From: Triglochin maritima
Taxonomy: Eukaryota > Streptophyta > Magnoliopsida > Alismatales > Juncaginaceae
Assembly: GCA_963682175.1 (NCBI GenBank)
Contig: OY821770.1
Span: forward strand, 17,080,501 to 17,144,500
DNA length: 64,000 bases
Reading direction: 5' to 3'
Made by a program: the position numbers and the translations under genes. Shown one piece after another: positions 37,017 to 49,572 of this stretch (its first letter is position 1; every line of letters starts with the position of its first letter). Under the pieces are notes generated by a model that was given only the letters and a program-made list of their open reading frames with translations, made no database searches and was not told the DNA's origin.

Positions 37017-40000
37017 GTGGACACGATTTTACTAGAATTGTTAAGAGATTATTATTGATCATGGGTTGGATTTATTGCAATTATGGTCAAATATTTTTAA
37101 GGATGATTGTGTGTCAATTTGTGATTGGTTTAAGGGGGAGAAAAGCAAGAGATCATGGGTTAGTGGGTAACCCATGATGTGGGTGTTGGGAGAGTCTAAA
37201 AATAGGTCTCCTCTCCCTACTTGTTTTAAGTGAATAAAAATTCTTTCTCTCCCTAACCTCTTGACTAATCCATCCCAATTTCTCTTAATCATTTTGAACT
37301 TTTGGAGATTAAATTCTCAGAGAGCTTTAGAGGGGTTATTAGCTAGATTCTAAGCTTGATTTAGAAATTGAATTTGCTAGCTCATTTCTCTCTAATCTTG
37401 TTTAGAGTTTGGTTAACACTTGGAGACGAATCCATGGGCGATTCAACACGTAATGCAACTCCAGATTTTCATATAGGTTTTCGAGAACGTTTGTGTATGA
37501 TCCCTATCTATTTATTTTAATATATATGTGATTTACAATGTAATAAAATAATATATAGAATAATGTACATGAAATCATTGAAAATATGATAATCGATCAT
37601 ACATGCATGTATAAGATTCGAAAAATATATACATAGGGACATGAAATCCTACAGTGGTATCATAGACAGGTTCATATTTTTAATGATTAGACTATATAAT
37701 TAATTTTAGTTTACCATTTCCAATCGAAACAATTCGTGTTTGATGTCTCTTTCTAGTTTTTGATAGTTTTGTTGATATAATTCTAATCATTTCTTTGGAT
37801 AGTTTTTAAATGTTTTAAAACATGTCATATGAATGTTAAAATTAAGATTTAGACGTATGTCTAATTATGTAAAATTTCATTTATTTTTCTTTAAAGTATT
37901 TCTTTTGGGAATTTAAATAAACTTCGGGTCAAATGATTTATATTTTGAACTATGGATGCATGAATCATTTTTAATGGATTTCAAACGATTTTGGAATTGT
38001 TTGATTAAGAGATGAAGGATAAACTAAATCGTGTTATATATAGTATATGTACATGCGTTGCACTAGTTCTCTTTTGCAGGAACAAATGAGTTTATATGTT
38101 CCATCGAAGCCATATGTAAATGAATGTTGTGTATATTGTTATTATTATTATTATTCAATCACAGTGACTTATGTATATGTAAAAGCCAATTGTTTATGTA
38201 TATGCATGCATATGAGAGGATTTTTCCATAGGACTTGCACTAGACAATTTTCAAAATTGTGAGATGTATGTTTATATTTTGAAATATTTACATCCATGGT
38301 GCAAGAAGAAGTCGTGGAGAATGCGCAAAGGTCAAGGACGCGGGAACATATAAACTCACATCAATATGTGTGTGAATGGATTTATTTTATGTTAGTGTGT
38401 TTGACATGTATGTGATTGTATGAATGAATGTTAGGATGTGTATAGATATAAATATTTATGATTACCTAAATTCTAAAATCACATATAAATGTTTAATTGT
38501 CCAACCAAAAATTAAGAAGGTTTTTTCTTCTTATTTCATCCACTAGCAGCCATCGATCGAGGGATATTCGGCTCGCCCTTAACGGGAGATAGCTTCCCCC
38601 ATCTTTGAGAATAGTGGGAGATATTTGGATATTCATTGTTGTGCCATGAATAAGTACATGAAGTAAGATTAACCCTTAGTAAATACTAAGTGTATTTGTT
38701 CATGAATACAATGGACAATCGTATCTCGTATCAAATAAAATAGGTTTTCTTAACAAGACCCGAAGCCCTCGCTCGATTTTGAGAAAACGAGTTTTCCTTA
38801 GAAGGATTGATCAAATTGCCTCTTAATTAAAACGACAAGAATCATAAGAGTTTGAAAATGCAAAAGTTTGCAAGATTTCGAAATGGTTATGATTAGAAAA
38901 TGTTTCTTACCTTGATTTTATAATATATTCGATAGCCATTAGGTAGTTTTATTATAATTGATAGGATCTTGAATTACTGCATTTATGGACATATTTATTT
39001 ATTTGCGGTATTGATTTTCAAACATAAAATTGGCATTAAATCTCGTATAAATTTATTTTGTAAAAATGTCGAATATATATCCTATCGTACGATCTATGAT
39101 TGAAAAATATCCTTTGACAAATGATGGCTCCAACTTCATAACCTGGCCACTCAAGCTCAACATCGTGATGAAGTTTGAGAAACTATCTCATATTTTGGAT
39201 GGTGAAATCCCAAAATTAAATGAGAAGACAACCGATAATGAGAAATAGGCTATAGTCAAGTGGGAAGACCAAGAGAACCAAGTTCATGCTCTAACGTTGG
39301 CCTCCATGGGTGACTCACTTCAAGCGAAATACTTGGATTCAAAATCCAAGAAGATCATGGAAGCTTTAACGAAGATGTTCATGGATAGTTCTAGAAAAGA
39401 GCGCTACAAGACCACCATAGCACTCACAAGGTGCCACATGGCGGAGGGAACATCGGTATCCGTGCATTTTCTCACTATGCAACGATACCTTGAGAAATTG
39501 GCAAAACTCTCTTCCCCGTCCTACAAGGACTTTGTTATGCACTATCATGTGTGTGAGAAAGGGGTGAGTCTTGAGGAGCTTCACAACGCTCTCAAAACGC
39601 TGAAGTTGACATGAGCAAAGGTTGGGACAAGAACATCCTAGCCGTCCATGGTGGGAGTAGAAAGATCACCATAGGTAAAGACAAAAACAAATTGGCCAAA
39701 AAGGCGTTGAAGGGAAGTGGAGTAGGAGGGGCTCATTCGAGTACCTCGAGGGAGAATTCTTCGAAATCTCCGACTCCTAATACGGAGTGTTACCACTGCG
39801 GTGGAAAATGACACATCTGACCTAATTGCCCTAAGTACAAGGAGGATCTTGACAAAGAGGTGATTGAGCGTAAACGCGCCAACGAGGTTATTGAGATAAA
39901 TTTAACCACCTCTGTCCATGATTAGGTAATTGATATTGTATCTTATGCTCACATAATTTCTAATGTGCAACTACTAAAGGATAGAAAGGAACTCACGAAA

Positions 40001-40212
40001 AACGAGATGATTTTGAAGGTTGGAAATGGTGCAAACATGGCTGTGATTGCACAAGGTTCCGTGGATCTTCAATTGTCTAGTGGTTTAGATTTATGTTTAA
40101 AGAACGTCTATTATGTACCTTCGATTAACAAGAATATTATATTTGTATCGTGTTAAGATATGGACGACTTTAATATAAATATTTCAAACTCTTGCTTGAA
40201 CTAATATAATAT

Positions 40213-40262
40213 AAATATGTTTAAAGAACGTCTATTATGATTTTGAAGGTTGGAAATGGTGC
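40213..40262. repeat. Chimeric filler copied from upstream pol sequence
   Basis: TTTAAAGAACGTCTATTATG (also at 40097) is fused directly to GATTTTGAAGGTTGGAAATG (also at about 40008). Order and junction differ from the source, as in template-switch or break-repair filler at an insertion border. Confidence 0.7.
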
Positions 40263-40265
40263 AAG

Positions 40266-41688
40266 CATGACTTATGAACTGATATGCAAGAGGGAAAGAC
40301 CCGGATGTAAACCAAAATGACCAATGAACAAATCAAGAAACTCCACACCATCATGAGGAGTATTTTGGCAATTAGATTCGGGCACAAACTCAAACAACCA
40401 ATCCGGGTGCACCCCACGTGGACAATTGAAGAAATAAAGTAGCCAATCGAAAACAGGGCGAATCCGACCATACATGATCGCCAATTGGCGGTCTAGTATG
40501 GTCAGTATCTGACCTAGCTTCTCGTGGTCGTGTATTATGTTGTTTTATGTCAATTTATAGTATGTCATTAGTCCCACATCGGGGTATTGTCTCCGATTAC
40601 CTTTTTCTATGACTATAAATAGAACTCTTCCTCCTCCCTTGTAATCATCTCCTCTCTTGGTGGTCATTCTCTCTACTAGGAGTAAAGTATTTGAGCAAAA
40701 CTCTGGTGGAGAGATGCTACTTGTAATGTGAGTGAGCAATAAACAATGTTTTGTTAGTTTCTTGTTGTTTCTTTTACGTCTTGCAAGCTTAGTTAATTTC
40801 GTTGTCTTAATCTTAGTAAATTAATCAGCATATTTTCTTTCCTTAATATGAATGTTATCTTAATAATGTGTGAGTAGTTTCATCCCCTTTGGGGGTGGAG
40901 ATGATGGACGTATATGTTGTGAAGTTTGGATGTTTGATGAATTTTTGATTGTGTAGACTTGCATGTTTGTATGTTCATTGGGAGTGTTTTAATCATCTAT
41001 ATGTTGGGGGATTTTTGATGGGTTTTGCCATAAGATTTAAAAATTTCCCATGCTTAGTTTCCTCATGTTTATTGACTGAAGTTTCCTGTTGAATATGCTA
41101 CATGTTAGTTATGTGTTTGTATTTGTGTTTGCTTGTTTGATTGATTGAGGAAACTTTCTTTTGATAGGTTTTGCCATAAGATTTAGACACCTCCCATGCT
41201 TAGCTTTGTTCTTCACATGAGTTCATGGTTTTTGATGAGTCTTGCCATATCCTTAGATACTCATGCTGAGCCTAGTCTCATGATAGTCAAGTAATAATTG
41301 CTAATACGTTATGTGAATGGATTGATAGGTTTTGCCACATCTTTAGACACTTTCTATGCATGAAGGCACACACATGACACACATACAAGCTTACATGCGT
41401 CATTCATCACTTCTATCACATCATATGTGCACACACTCTACCCATTGGGGGGTTTTCTTACTGAATTTAATCTTCGTTCGCTAGTTGCTTAGTTTTCCTT
41501 CTCACACTGTCATCTTTCTTGTTTGTAGTTTGTTTGTTTAGTTTAACGTAGTTTATTTAGTGTAATCACAACTCTTCTCCCCTCTTTTCCCACTTGTCTT
41601 CAAAAGAACCAGAATCGACACACCTCCCTATGGATCGACCTGTACTTGCCCTATCTTCACCGACGATCGTGCACTTACGGTTTAAACT
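40266..41688 (+). mobile_element. Gypsy-type LTR inserted in the family-C pol region
   Basis: Non-coding DNA separates gag-protease from integrase. It has a TATA box (CTATAAATAG, 40613-40622), a GGCGGT palindrome 120 bp upstream, four diverged copies of a GGTTTTGCCA-TTTAGACA phrase (about 41010-41345) and a terminal GTGCACTTACGGT. It is related in inverted orientation to 9196-12481. The first copy of the element lacks this insert at this point. Ends are approximate and no target duplication was found. Confidence 0.6.
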
Positions 41689-44493
41689 TAATATTCACAT
41701 CAGTTGTCTATATCAAAGAATGTGGTTTTCTATGCAAATTCTTTCATAAGAAAGGACTCTATTTGCTTGAATTAAATAATAGACAAATTTTAAGCATCAA
41801 TAACAAAAGGCTTAAGACAACTCACGTGAATGATACATTATTGTGGTACTATCGTCTTGGTCACAAAAATGAAAAATGTATCAAGAAATTGCAAGAAGCT
41901 AACCTTCTAGGTCAACTTGATTTTAAATCATTGTAAACATGCGAACCTTGCCTAATGGGCAAAATGACCAAGAGGCCTTTCAACAAGAAAGGTCTGAAGA
42001 GCGAATGACTTGCTGGATTTGATACATTCCGATGTATGTGGTCCAATGAGTACAAGTGCAAAAGATGGTTTTAGGTACTTCATTACGTTCACGGATGACT
42101 ATAGTCGTTACGGCTATATTTATCTAATGAGAAACAAAAGTGAATCCTTCGACAAGTTCAAAGAATTCAAGAATGAAGTAGAGAACCAACTCAACAAGAA
42201 AATCAAGTCTCTACGAACCGATCGTGGAGGTGAGTACTTGAGTACCAAATTTGATTTGTTCCTAAAGGAGTGTGGTATTGTACCACAACTCACTCTGCCC
42301 GGTACGCCTCAGTGGAATGCGGTATCCGAAAGGCGAAATAGGACATTGTTCGACATGGTTCGATCAATGATGAGTCAAGCTGAATTGCCAATTTACTTTA
42401 GGAGTTATGCACTAGAAGCTGCGGCTTACACACTAAATAATGTTTCATCCAAATATGTAGAGAAAACTCCTTATGAGCTATGGAGTGGTAAAACACCTAA
42501 GCTCAATTTTCTCAAGATTTGGGGTTGTGAGGTCTACGTCAAAGGATTGATGTCGACCAAACTTTAACCAAAAGAGGATAAACACTTCTTTATAGGTTAT
42601 ACTCGTGAGACAAGAGGATACTACTTTTGGCATAAAACCTCCAATCGAGTGATTGTCAAGATGAATGTTGTATTCTTAGAGAAGGAGTTTCTCGAAGAAT
42701 AAAAAGTAGTGGGAGTAGAATTGTGCTAGGGGAAACTCAATATATTCTACAAGACCATGATAGGAATGATAACATTCAAGACCATGAAGGCCCAACCGAG
42801 GTTCATTTGGTTAGTGGGAGCGTGAGTGAGAGACCCACGCAAGCAATTGTGAGTGAAACTCAATCATTCCCGCCTAGTGTACATTCAAGAATCGAACATG
42901 AACAAATTCTATGAGAAATTGCGGAAGAAGTTCAAGAAGTATACGTAGAACCAAAAGAACTTAGAAGGTCTACAAGGGAAAGGAAGAAACCCGATATATA
43001 TTTGGGACTTCAAGAGATCATGATACTAGATACGGATGATCCATCGACCTTTCAAGAAGCAATGAAAAGAGAAGACTCCAAACTATGGTTTAAAGCCATG
43101 AAATCCTAAATAGAATCCATGTATCACAATCAAGTATGGAACTTGGTTGACCTTCCTCAAGGAAAGAAGACCGTTTAAAACAAATGGGTCTTCAAGAGGA
43201 AGATGAACATGGACGTGAACTTGAGAACCTACAAAGGAAGGCTTGTAGCAAAAGGTTTCACTCAAATTCAAGGAATTGATTATGATGAAACTTTTTCACA
43301 TGTTGTCATGTTCAAGTCTATTCGGATTATGCTTGCTATTGTCGCATTTCATGATCATGAAATATGGAAAATGGATGTCAAAACAACGTTCCTTGATGGG
43401 AACTTGGAGGAGGATGTGTACATAGTACAACCTGAAGGTTTTGAAGATCCAAAGAATAACGAGAAAGTATGCAAGCTTCAACGTTCCATTTATGGATTGA
43501 AGCAAACATCAAGGTATTGGAACAAACTCTTTGACGAGGAAGTGAAAAAGATTCACTTAGTCCAAAGTAAGGAAGATCTTTGTATATACAAGAAGGTTAG
43601 TGAGAACCACATAGTATTTTTTGATCTTATATGTCAATGACATACTCCTCATGGGAAATCATATACCTTTGCTAGAGCAAACGAGAAGTTCATTGAAATA
43701 TGCATTTTTAATGAAAGACATGGGTGAGGCTCAATACATCTTGAAAATCATGTACGCGATGACTTGCACAAGACCCGATGTCCCATGTGCTTTAAGCATG
43801 ACAAGTTGTCACCAATCCAACACAGGTCCTGATCATTGTACTGCGGTCAAGAATATACTAAGGTACCTTAACCGGACCAAAGATCTGTTTCTTGTTTATG
43901 GTGGACAAAGGGAGCTAATAGCCGAGGGCTATTCGGATGTGAGTTTCATGAGTGATCCCGACGATAGGAGGTCTCAATTAGGATATGTTTTCCTTCTGAA
44001 TGGTGGAGCCGTGAGTTGGCATAGTTGGAAGCAAACCACTACGACCGACTCAACCACCGCTTCCGAAGTAATGATTGTCGCTAAAGTGAGCAAGGAAGGA
44101 GTGTGGATTAAGAAGTTCCTTGAAAAGCTTGTAGTAGTTCCCTCGAGCGAGGGACCCATAGAGCTATTTTGCGACAATAGTGCATCTATCTCGCAAATCA
44201 AGGGTCCAAAATCACATCACAAGGTAAAATACGTGGATCACATGTATTTCGTCAAATGTGACTTCATCGACGAAGGCAAAATAAATTTATTATGGGTGGA
44301 CACGAACAACAACATAACTGATCCATTCACCAAACCCTTATCCTAAGCCAAAGGAAAAATGCATTTCGAGTCCATGGGTCTGAGGAACCACGTGGAGTGG
44401 CTTGATGAGTTATTTCAAAGGGTTACCCTAGTTATTATTGTTTTATACATTGAGAATGTATATGGAAGAAAAAAATGATAACAAGTGGGAGAT

Positions 44494-46518
44494 TGAAGGG
44501 AATGTGTTCTAAAAGTTTTACTTTTATATGTCAATTATTATGAATTGAATATGCAAACATTCAGTTCCTTGATTAATATATTTGTCTTCTAGAAGTGTTA
44601 AGGAAGAGACTCTTGGTCCTTAACCATAGAGCTCTAAAAGATAATGGTTTACATAAATAAAAAGTAATTCACAATTATGATGGTAACATGGAACATGAAT
44701 TACCAAGATAAGATTGTCATGTTGGTTAAGAGAGATATTGTAGCTCTACAAATATTTAACAACATGAGTATATGAAATGAAAAATGTTTCTTTCATATAC
44801 TGAATTGACCTAACAAATGAAACATTATGGAATTGTATTATGTGTCATTAATGTTTTCACTATGTATTGAATCCTAAGGTATGAGATTTATGTTTTCTCA
44901 GATAGGAAGTGTTTGATTTGATTATTGTCAAAAGCTATCAATGAGCATAGTGATAAAGGCAATAAGTTGTTGAACACGACTTGTGTTGGAAAAGATTATC
45001 ATTGCCCCTCTTTACCTGAGTAATGATATTAGTGGGTCTCTTGATAAAGAAAAATTATAATGTGCACAATGTGACTTGTGTTAAGTTACATATTTATAAT
45101 TAGCTTAAGATATCAAGAAATGAGTATATAATACAAAGGTGACACATTTCTACTTTGTATAAGATTCTTAATATCATGAGCCAAGAGATAGACACAAGTG
45201 ATGTTCTTACATCACTAAATGAATCGTGTTTAGTTCGAGTGAACAAGACATCTTTGCTAATTGGGTAACTATAATATGTAGCTAAATATCGTTTATAGTT
45301 TGTGATATTAAGTGTTTAATATCACTACCAATATAGCTTAGATCCTCCTATAGGTCATACCACAAAACTAGGAAACAAGAAGCTTGTTTTTGTGTTCATA
45401 TGATGTATCGGGTTTCATGTGAAATAGGATACATGTGATGAATCAATAAAATCAATATGTCGTAAAAATTACATAGTTATAATCATAAATAAATTCATAC
45501 GAGATGTATGTATTATGGGGTGTAATGTTTTGATATGACATATGATGACATATTACATGATATGTGAATTTCATAAAAACCCCCAAAGATCAAATTTTGT
45601 TGGATATAAATCCAATATTTGATAAAAGAAAAGAACGGACGAAGCGGTCGAATGTTTTCAGAGACCGGTCGATCGGAATTTCACAGTAGTTGTTTCGTAT
45701 GTGAAGGGTCGATCGAAAACTTCCAGCAGCTTCCGCAAATTCTTCTTGATAGCAATCGGTCGACCGACTTGTTGCTTAGTCCGACCGAAAACTTCCAATA
45801 ACCGATTCTCGTGTTGAATCAGTCGACCATTTATGCGTTCTATTCGACCGGAAAATCACAGTAGCTTTGGTAGCGTGTGATGGGTCGACCGCTCGGTTTC
45901 ATGGTCAAACCGAAACAACGATTGGTTGCAAATCGGTCGACCGATTGATTAATTATGGTAGACCGGTGGACACGATTTTGCTAGAATTGTTAAGAGATTA
46001 TTATTGATCATGGGTTGGATTTATTGCAATTATGGTCAAACATTTTTAAGGATGATTGTGTGTCAATTTGTGATTGGTTTAAGGGGGAGAAAAATAAGAG
46101 ATCATGGGTTAGTGGGTAGCCCATGATGTGGGTGTTTGGAGAGTCTATAAATACGTCTCCTCTCCTTACTTGTTTGTAGTGAATAAAAAATTCTTTCTCT
46201 CCCTATCTGCACCACTAATCCATCCGAATTTCACTTAATTATTTCGAGTTTTTGGAGATTAAATTCTCAAGGAGCTTTAGACAGGTTATTATCTAGATTC
46301 TAAGCTTGATTTAGAGATTGAATTGGCTAGCTCCTTTCTCTCTAATATCGTTTAGAGTTTGGTGCACACTTGGAGGCGAATCGACGGGTGATTCAACACG
46401 TAATGCAACTCTAGATCTTTGTAAAGTTTTTAGAGAACCTTTGGGTATGATCTCCATCTTTTTATTTTAATATATATCTGTGATTTACAATGTATTAAAA
46501 TAATATATGGAATAATGT
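44494..46518 (+). mobile_element. Family-C 3' LTR, truncated on its right
   Basis: It starts TGAAGGGAATGTG. U3 contains the six-pair box array (45645-45965), followed by TATA (TCTATAAATACG, 46144) and the GGAGCTTTAGACAGG region. It stops at AATAATG, where the 5' LTR continues TACATGAAATC. Confidence 0.88.
45645..45965. repeat. GGTCGACC-type six-pair array, family-C 3' LTR
   Basis: Pair starts lie near 45646, 45706, 45758, 45822, 45883 and 45934, with the partner box about 22 bp further on. Several boxes carry C-to-T or G-to-A changes. Confidence 0.85.
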
Positions 46519-46978
46519 GTTGCCTTTTTGTCCTAATAATCGTTAATCCGTTTTGATGATTAACCAACGCATCAATAAACACATGTATTGTCTTAATATC
46601 ATCACTTGCATATATATTGTCTTCTCTAACGTTTCAGGAACCAAGTTTGATTTAACACAAGAAATGAAGGATGAAGAGTAGATATGTTTTTACATTTCTT
46701 GTATTTAGGATATAATGTAACTTGGCACTTGAAATCTTTGATAATTGCATTGCATAACCCTCAGGAAACCTTTAGAAGTCTTACATTCAAATCCATATCA
46801 ATTTCACTTCAATTTCGTTCGGTCGACTGGTTGACATGTTTCGTTCAACCGGATATGTCCAATACGTGCCAAGATTCTTCTATTTTTTTCCACTTCGGTC
46901 GACCAACTCGCTCGCGTCGTCCGACCGAGAATATCCAGACGCTTTGAAATCGCATGTTCTTAACCGTCCGGTCGACCG
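46519..46978 (+). mobile_element. SIRE-like Copia 5' LTR head fused to a distal box array (deletion derivative)
   Basis: 46519-46805 matches the LTR at 54027 from its first bases (TGTTGCCTTTTTG versus TGTTGGCTTTTTG) to TTTCACTTCAAT. The sequence then switches to the array segment found at about 60750-60925 (GTTGACATGTTTCGTTCAAC, GAGAATATCCAGACGCT). At about 46976 it switches again to the transposon-domain ORF. Gag, pol and most of the LTR were therefore deleted between repeat arrays. Confidence 0.75.
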
Positions 46979-48649
46979 AACGTCGATCTAAAAAGCAACA
47001 AGACTCCCAACCATCATCCTCTCGTGCTCCCGCTCCTCCTGTTCAAACATTGTTTCACTTCTTTCCGATCAACGATGACGCACAAAAAGCTTGGGACAAC
47101 GTCTTTCTTGGTTGAATCCGTCATTCCTTGTCGCAAGGTTGAGGTAGCGGATTACACAAAACTTGTGTGTAAACCGTATTACCCATTCCTTGTTCAACAT
47201 TTTTACTGCAACCTTAGAAAAGTCCCCGATCAACCTGCCCTCACCACCATGGTTAATGGGATTAAGTATAGAGTTACACCCGAACTGTTAGCCGAAACTC
47301 TAGGTCTAGAGTCATTGAGTATTCACATTTATTTAGATCATCCACAAGGTGCTCTCCCCGGTACCGAAGTAGAGAAAATGGTAAATGAGTTGTATGCCAT
47401 TCCACCACCACGGGTAAACGGGCGTTATTAACATAATGCATCTCTTTTACATCCCGTACCCTGAATCCTTGCCCAAATAGTCTCATACAACCTCTATCCC
47501 AAATTTGGTCACCACAATGAAATTTCTAATATGGAGCTTATGTGCATCTTTTGTATATTTAAGAAAATTTTGGTGGATTGGCAGTATTTCATGATCGTGC
47601 ACATGTGTCATCGGAGTGGATCTTATCTTTGATACCCTATGTGGCTCTTTGCTTTGTTTGCTCATTGGAAGATAAATGTCGATGCATTTCCTTCAATGGT
47701 CTACAGGTTTCCCATTTGTAAGACTTCTGTGTCCAAGATGAAGTCTATTGCCATTCCTTCTCCACCTCAATCCTCTGAAGAGGGATCCGATGACGAATCT
47801 GAAGAAGAAGATACTGAAGATCCTAGGTGGATGCCTCGTCAGGCTCCTCGTGACTCGAGCTCCTGGTGGAGTGAGGGAGACAACGAGGCTTGGTCACAAG
47901 GACAGTGGTCGGCTTCCAGTTCTATTGATCTTCGTCGTTTTCAGCATCTGTCTGACCAAGTTGATGCCTTCGAAGCCTCCACGTCTGCTCGTCTTGATGC
48001 CATTGAGGCTTCCTCCAATGCTCGACGTGATGCCTCCTAATGAGAATTTAATTTATACCGCAAGTGCACGGCGTCAATGAAGACGTGGCAAGTACGGGTC
48101 GAACACAAGGAGGGAGAGATATTGTTATATTTGTGATTTTCGATTAAGGAAAGAAAGAGAGAGAGAAATAAAGTTGGTTTGAGATTTTGGGATTTTTAAT
48201 TTCTAAAGCAAGAACAACAAGAAACAAATTAAGAATAAAGCAAATATGGATGAGAGTCCAGCGGGTGGAGGTTTACATATCGGGTTTTGATTAGAGAATT
48301 CTGAAACTTATAATAAATCACATTAGTTATAAAGCATTACATGATAAATGACTCAACATAAACTCAAGTAATCAAAATATACTAACACGAAATTAAAATA
48401 ATAACGTAATTCTTCTTCTCATCACCCTAAATCCGTCACCCCCATCCGTCAATACAATATTGGTAAAAATATAAGCGCACGGATCGACTTTTGTGCGGCA
48501 GAATCGCCGCATTTTGTACATGAGGTGCGGCGGAATCGCCACCTTTTTGGCTCGAAATCGATCCGGATTTTTCCTGTGTGTTTATGGTATGTTTTAGTTG
48601 TCCTTTGCGTGTCCGAATTAATTATTGCATATCTTTGGAGATCTTAAAG

Positions 48650-48760
48650 TATTTATTTTCCGTGATTCAACACATTCTTTTAGCTTTGGGCCTTGAGTAT
48701 CTTAAAGTATTTATTTTCCGTGATTGAACACATTTGCTTTTTTGACACTTTTACCCTTTT
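48650..48760. repeat. Direct repeat pair, offset about 61 bp
   Basis: TTAAAGTATTTATTTTCCG followed by TGATT-AACACAT occurs twice directly behind the truncated 3' LTR of the gypsy-like element. Confidence 0.75.
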
Positions 48761-49572
48761 TACATTCGTGTAGCGAGTTTGGTCGATAATCCCGAGCTGG
48801 CAGACTCAAGTTACCGGGTTTCAAGATACCCCTACGGACCAGTGACTCGAAGGCTTGGGCTTTTGTAATCATTTTGCAAGATGTGTTTTCCTCACTTTTA
48901 TTCCCCTTTTATTTTCCTCAAGGCTTAATTGCTATTAGAAGTCCACACTTCCCGGTATATTTTCCTCAACCTCTGCTTTTTATCAACCACTTCAAAGATT
49001 TGATTCATCCAATTTAAGTGCATACATGTCTTAAAGGGTAATGAGTTATTTCTTTGGAACTTAGATTTATGTCATAATTTCTACAAGCAGAACTATATAA
49101 TAAGGAACAAAAACTCAATGCATTTTGTACACGGGTTTTGCCAGTTCAATCTTAAACTATGTCATGGAACATTGAATAATTTTTTTTAAACAAACAGAAT
49201 ATATAGATAGATAAACACACCCCACACCTAAATCATGCATTATCCTCAATGAATGTGAGCAAGATGCTACATAGATTTATGTATGAAAAAGGAAAGATCT
49301 CACCAACGTGAAGTACAAAGGAAAGTTCATGGCTATGTTGATGGACAAAAACCCGAATTCCATCAAAACCTGTGAGATGCTAAAGAAGGGATTCAAATAT
49401 GGGAAAGAAATGGGGCCCAAATATTCTTGGAGCCACACAAACGACTCACCGAAGGAATCTTTTATTGTATTTATTATTATTATTATTATTTATTTTTAAA
49501 TATAATTATGTACAAACATAAGTTCCCATCTTCATTTGTCAAAAGACATCAATTGGGAACCTCAAAAGTGGG

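Larger units (their letters stand above)
39066..44346 (+). pseudogene. Family-C Copia gag-pol, extensively decayed
   Basis: Gag starts at ATG 39066 and has a stop at about 39246, then a frame change near 39600. The knuckle CYHCGG is cut by stops. After an insertion, the pre-integrase and integrase parts follow (41690-42570; HSDVCGP, RTDRGGEY, NAVSERRNR). Reverse transcriptase covers 43080-43640, and its catalytic box reads YVND instead of YVDD. RNase H runs from about 43740 to 44346. About 75 codons that normally join RT and RNase H are missing near 43745. It is non-functional. Confidence 0.88.
36139..46518 (+). mobile_element. Old family-C Copia element, LTRs of unequal length
   Basis: The 5' LTR is 36139-37654 (TGAAGGGAGTG to ATCCTACA) and the 3' LTR starts at 44494 after the purine tract CAAGTGGGAGAT. 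Relative to the 3' LTR, the 5' LTR lacks about 0.6 kb between GTGATAAAGG and AAAACCCCCAAAGATC. The primer site at 37656 is altered (TGGTATCATAG). The 3' LTR tail is cut at 46518 by the SIRE-like insertion. A gypsy-type LTR also interrupts the internal region. Confidence 0.88.

Noticed and set aside
46976..48037. Transposon-domain ORF as an envelope gene
   Set aside because: It has no signal peptide, transmembrane segment or coiled-coil fusion region. The basic N-terminus and acidic C-terminus do not fit an Env protein.
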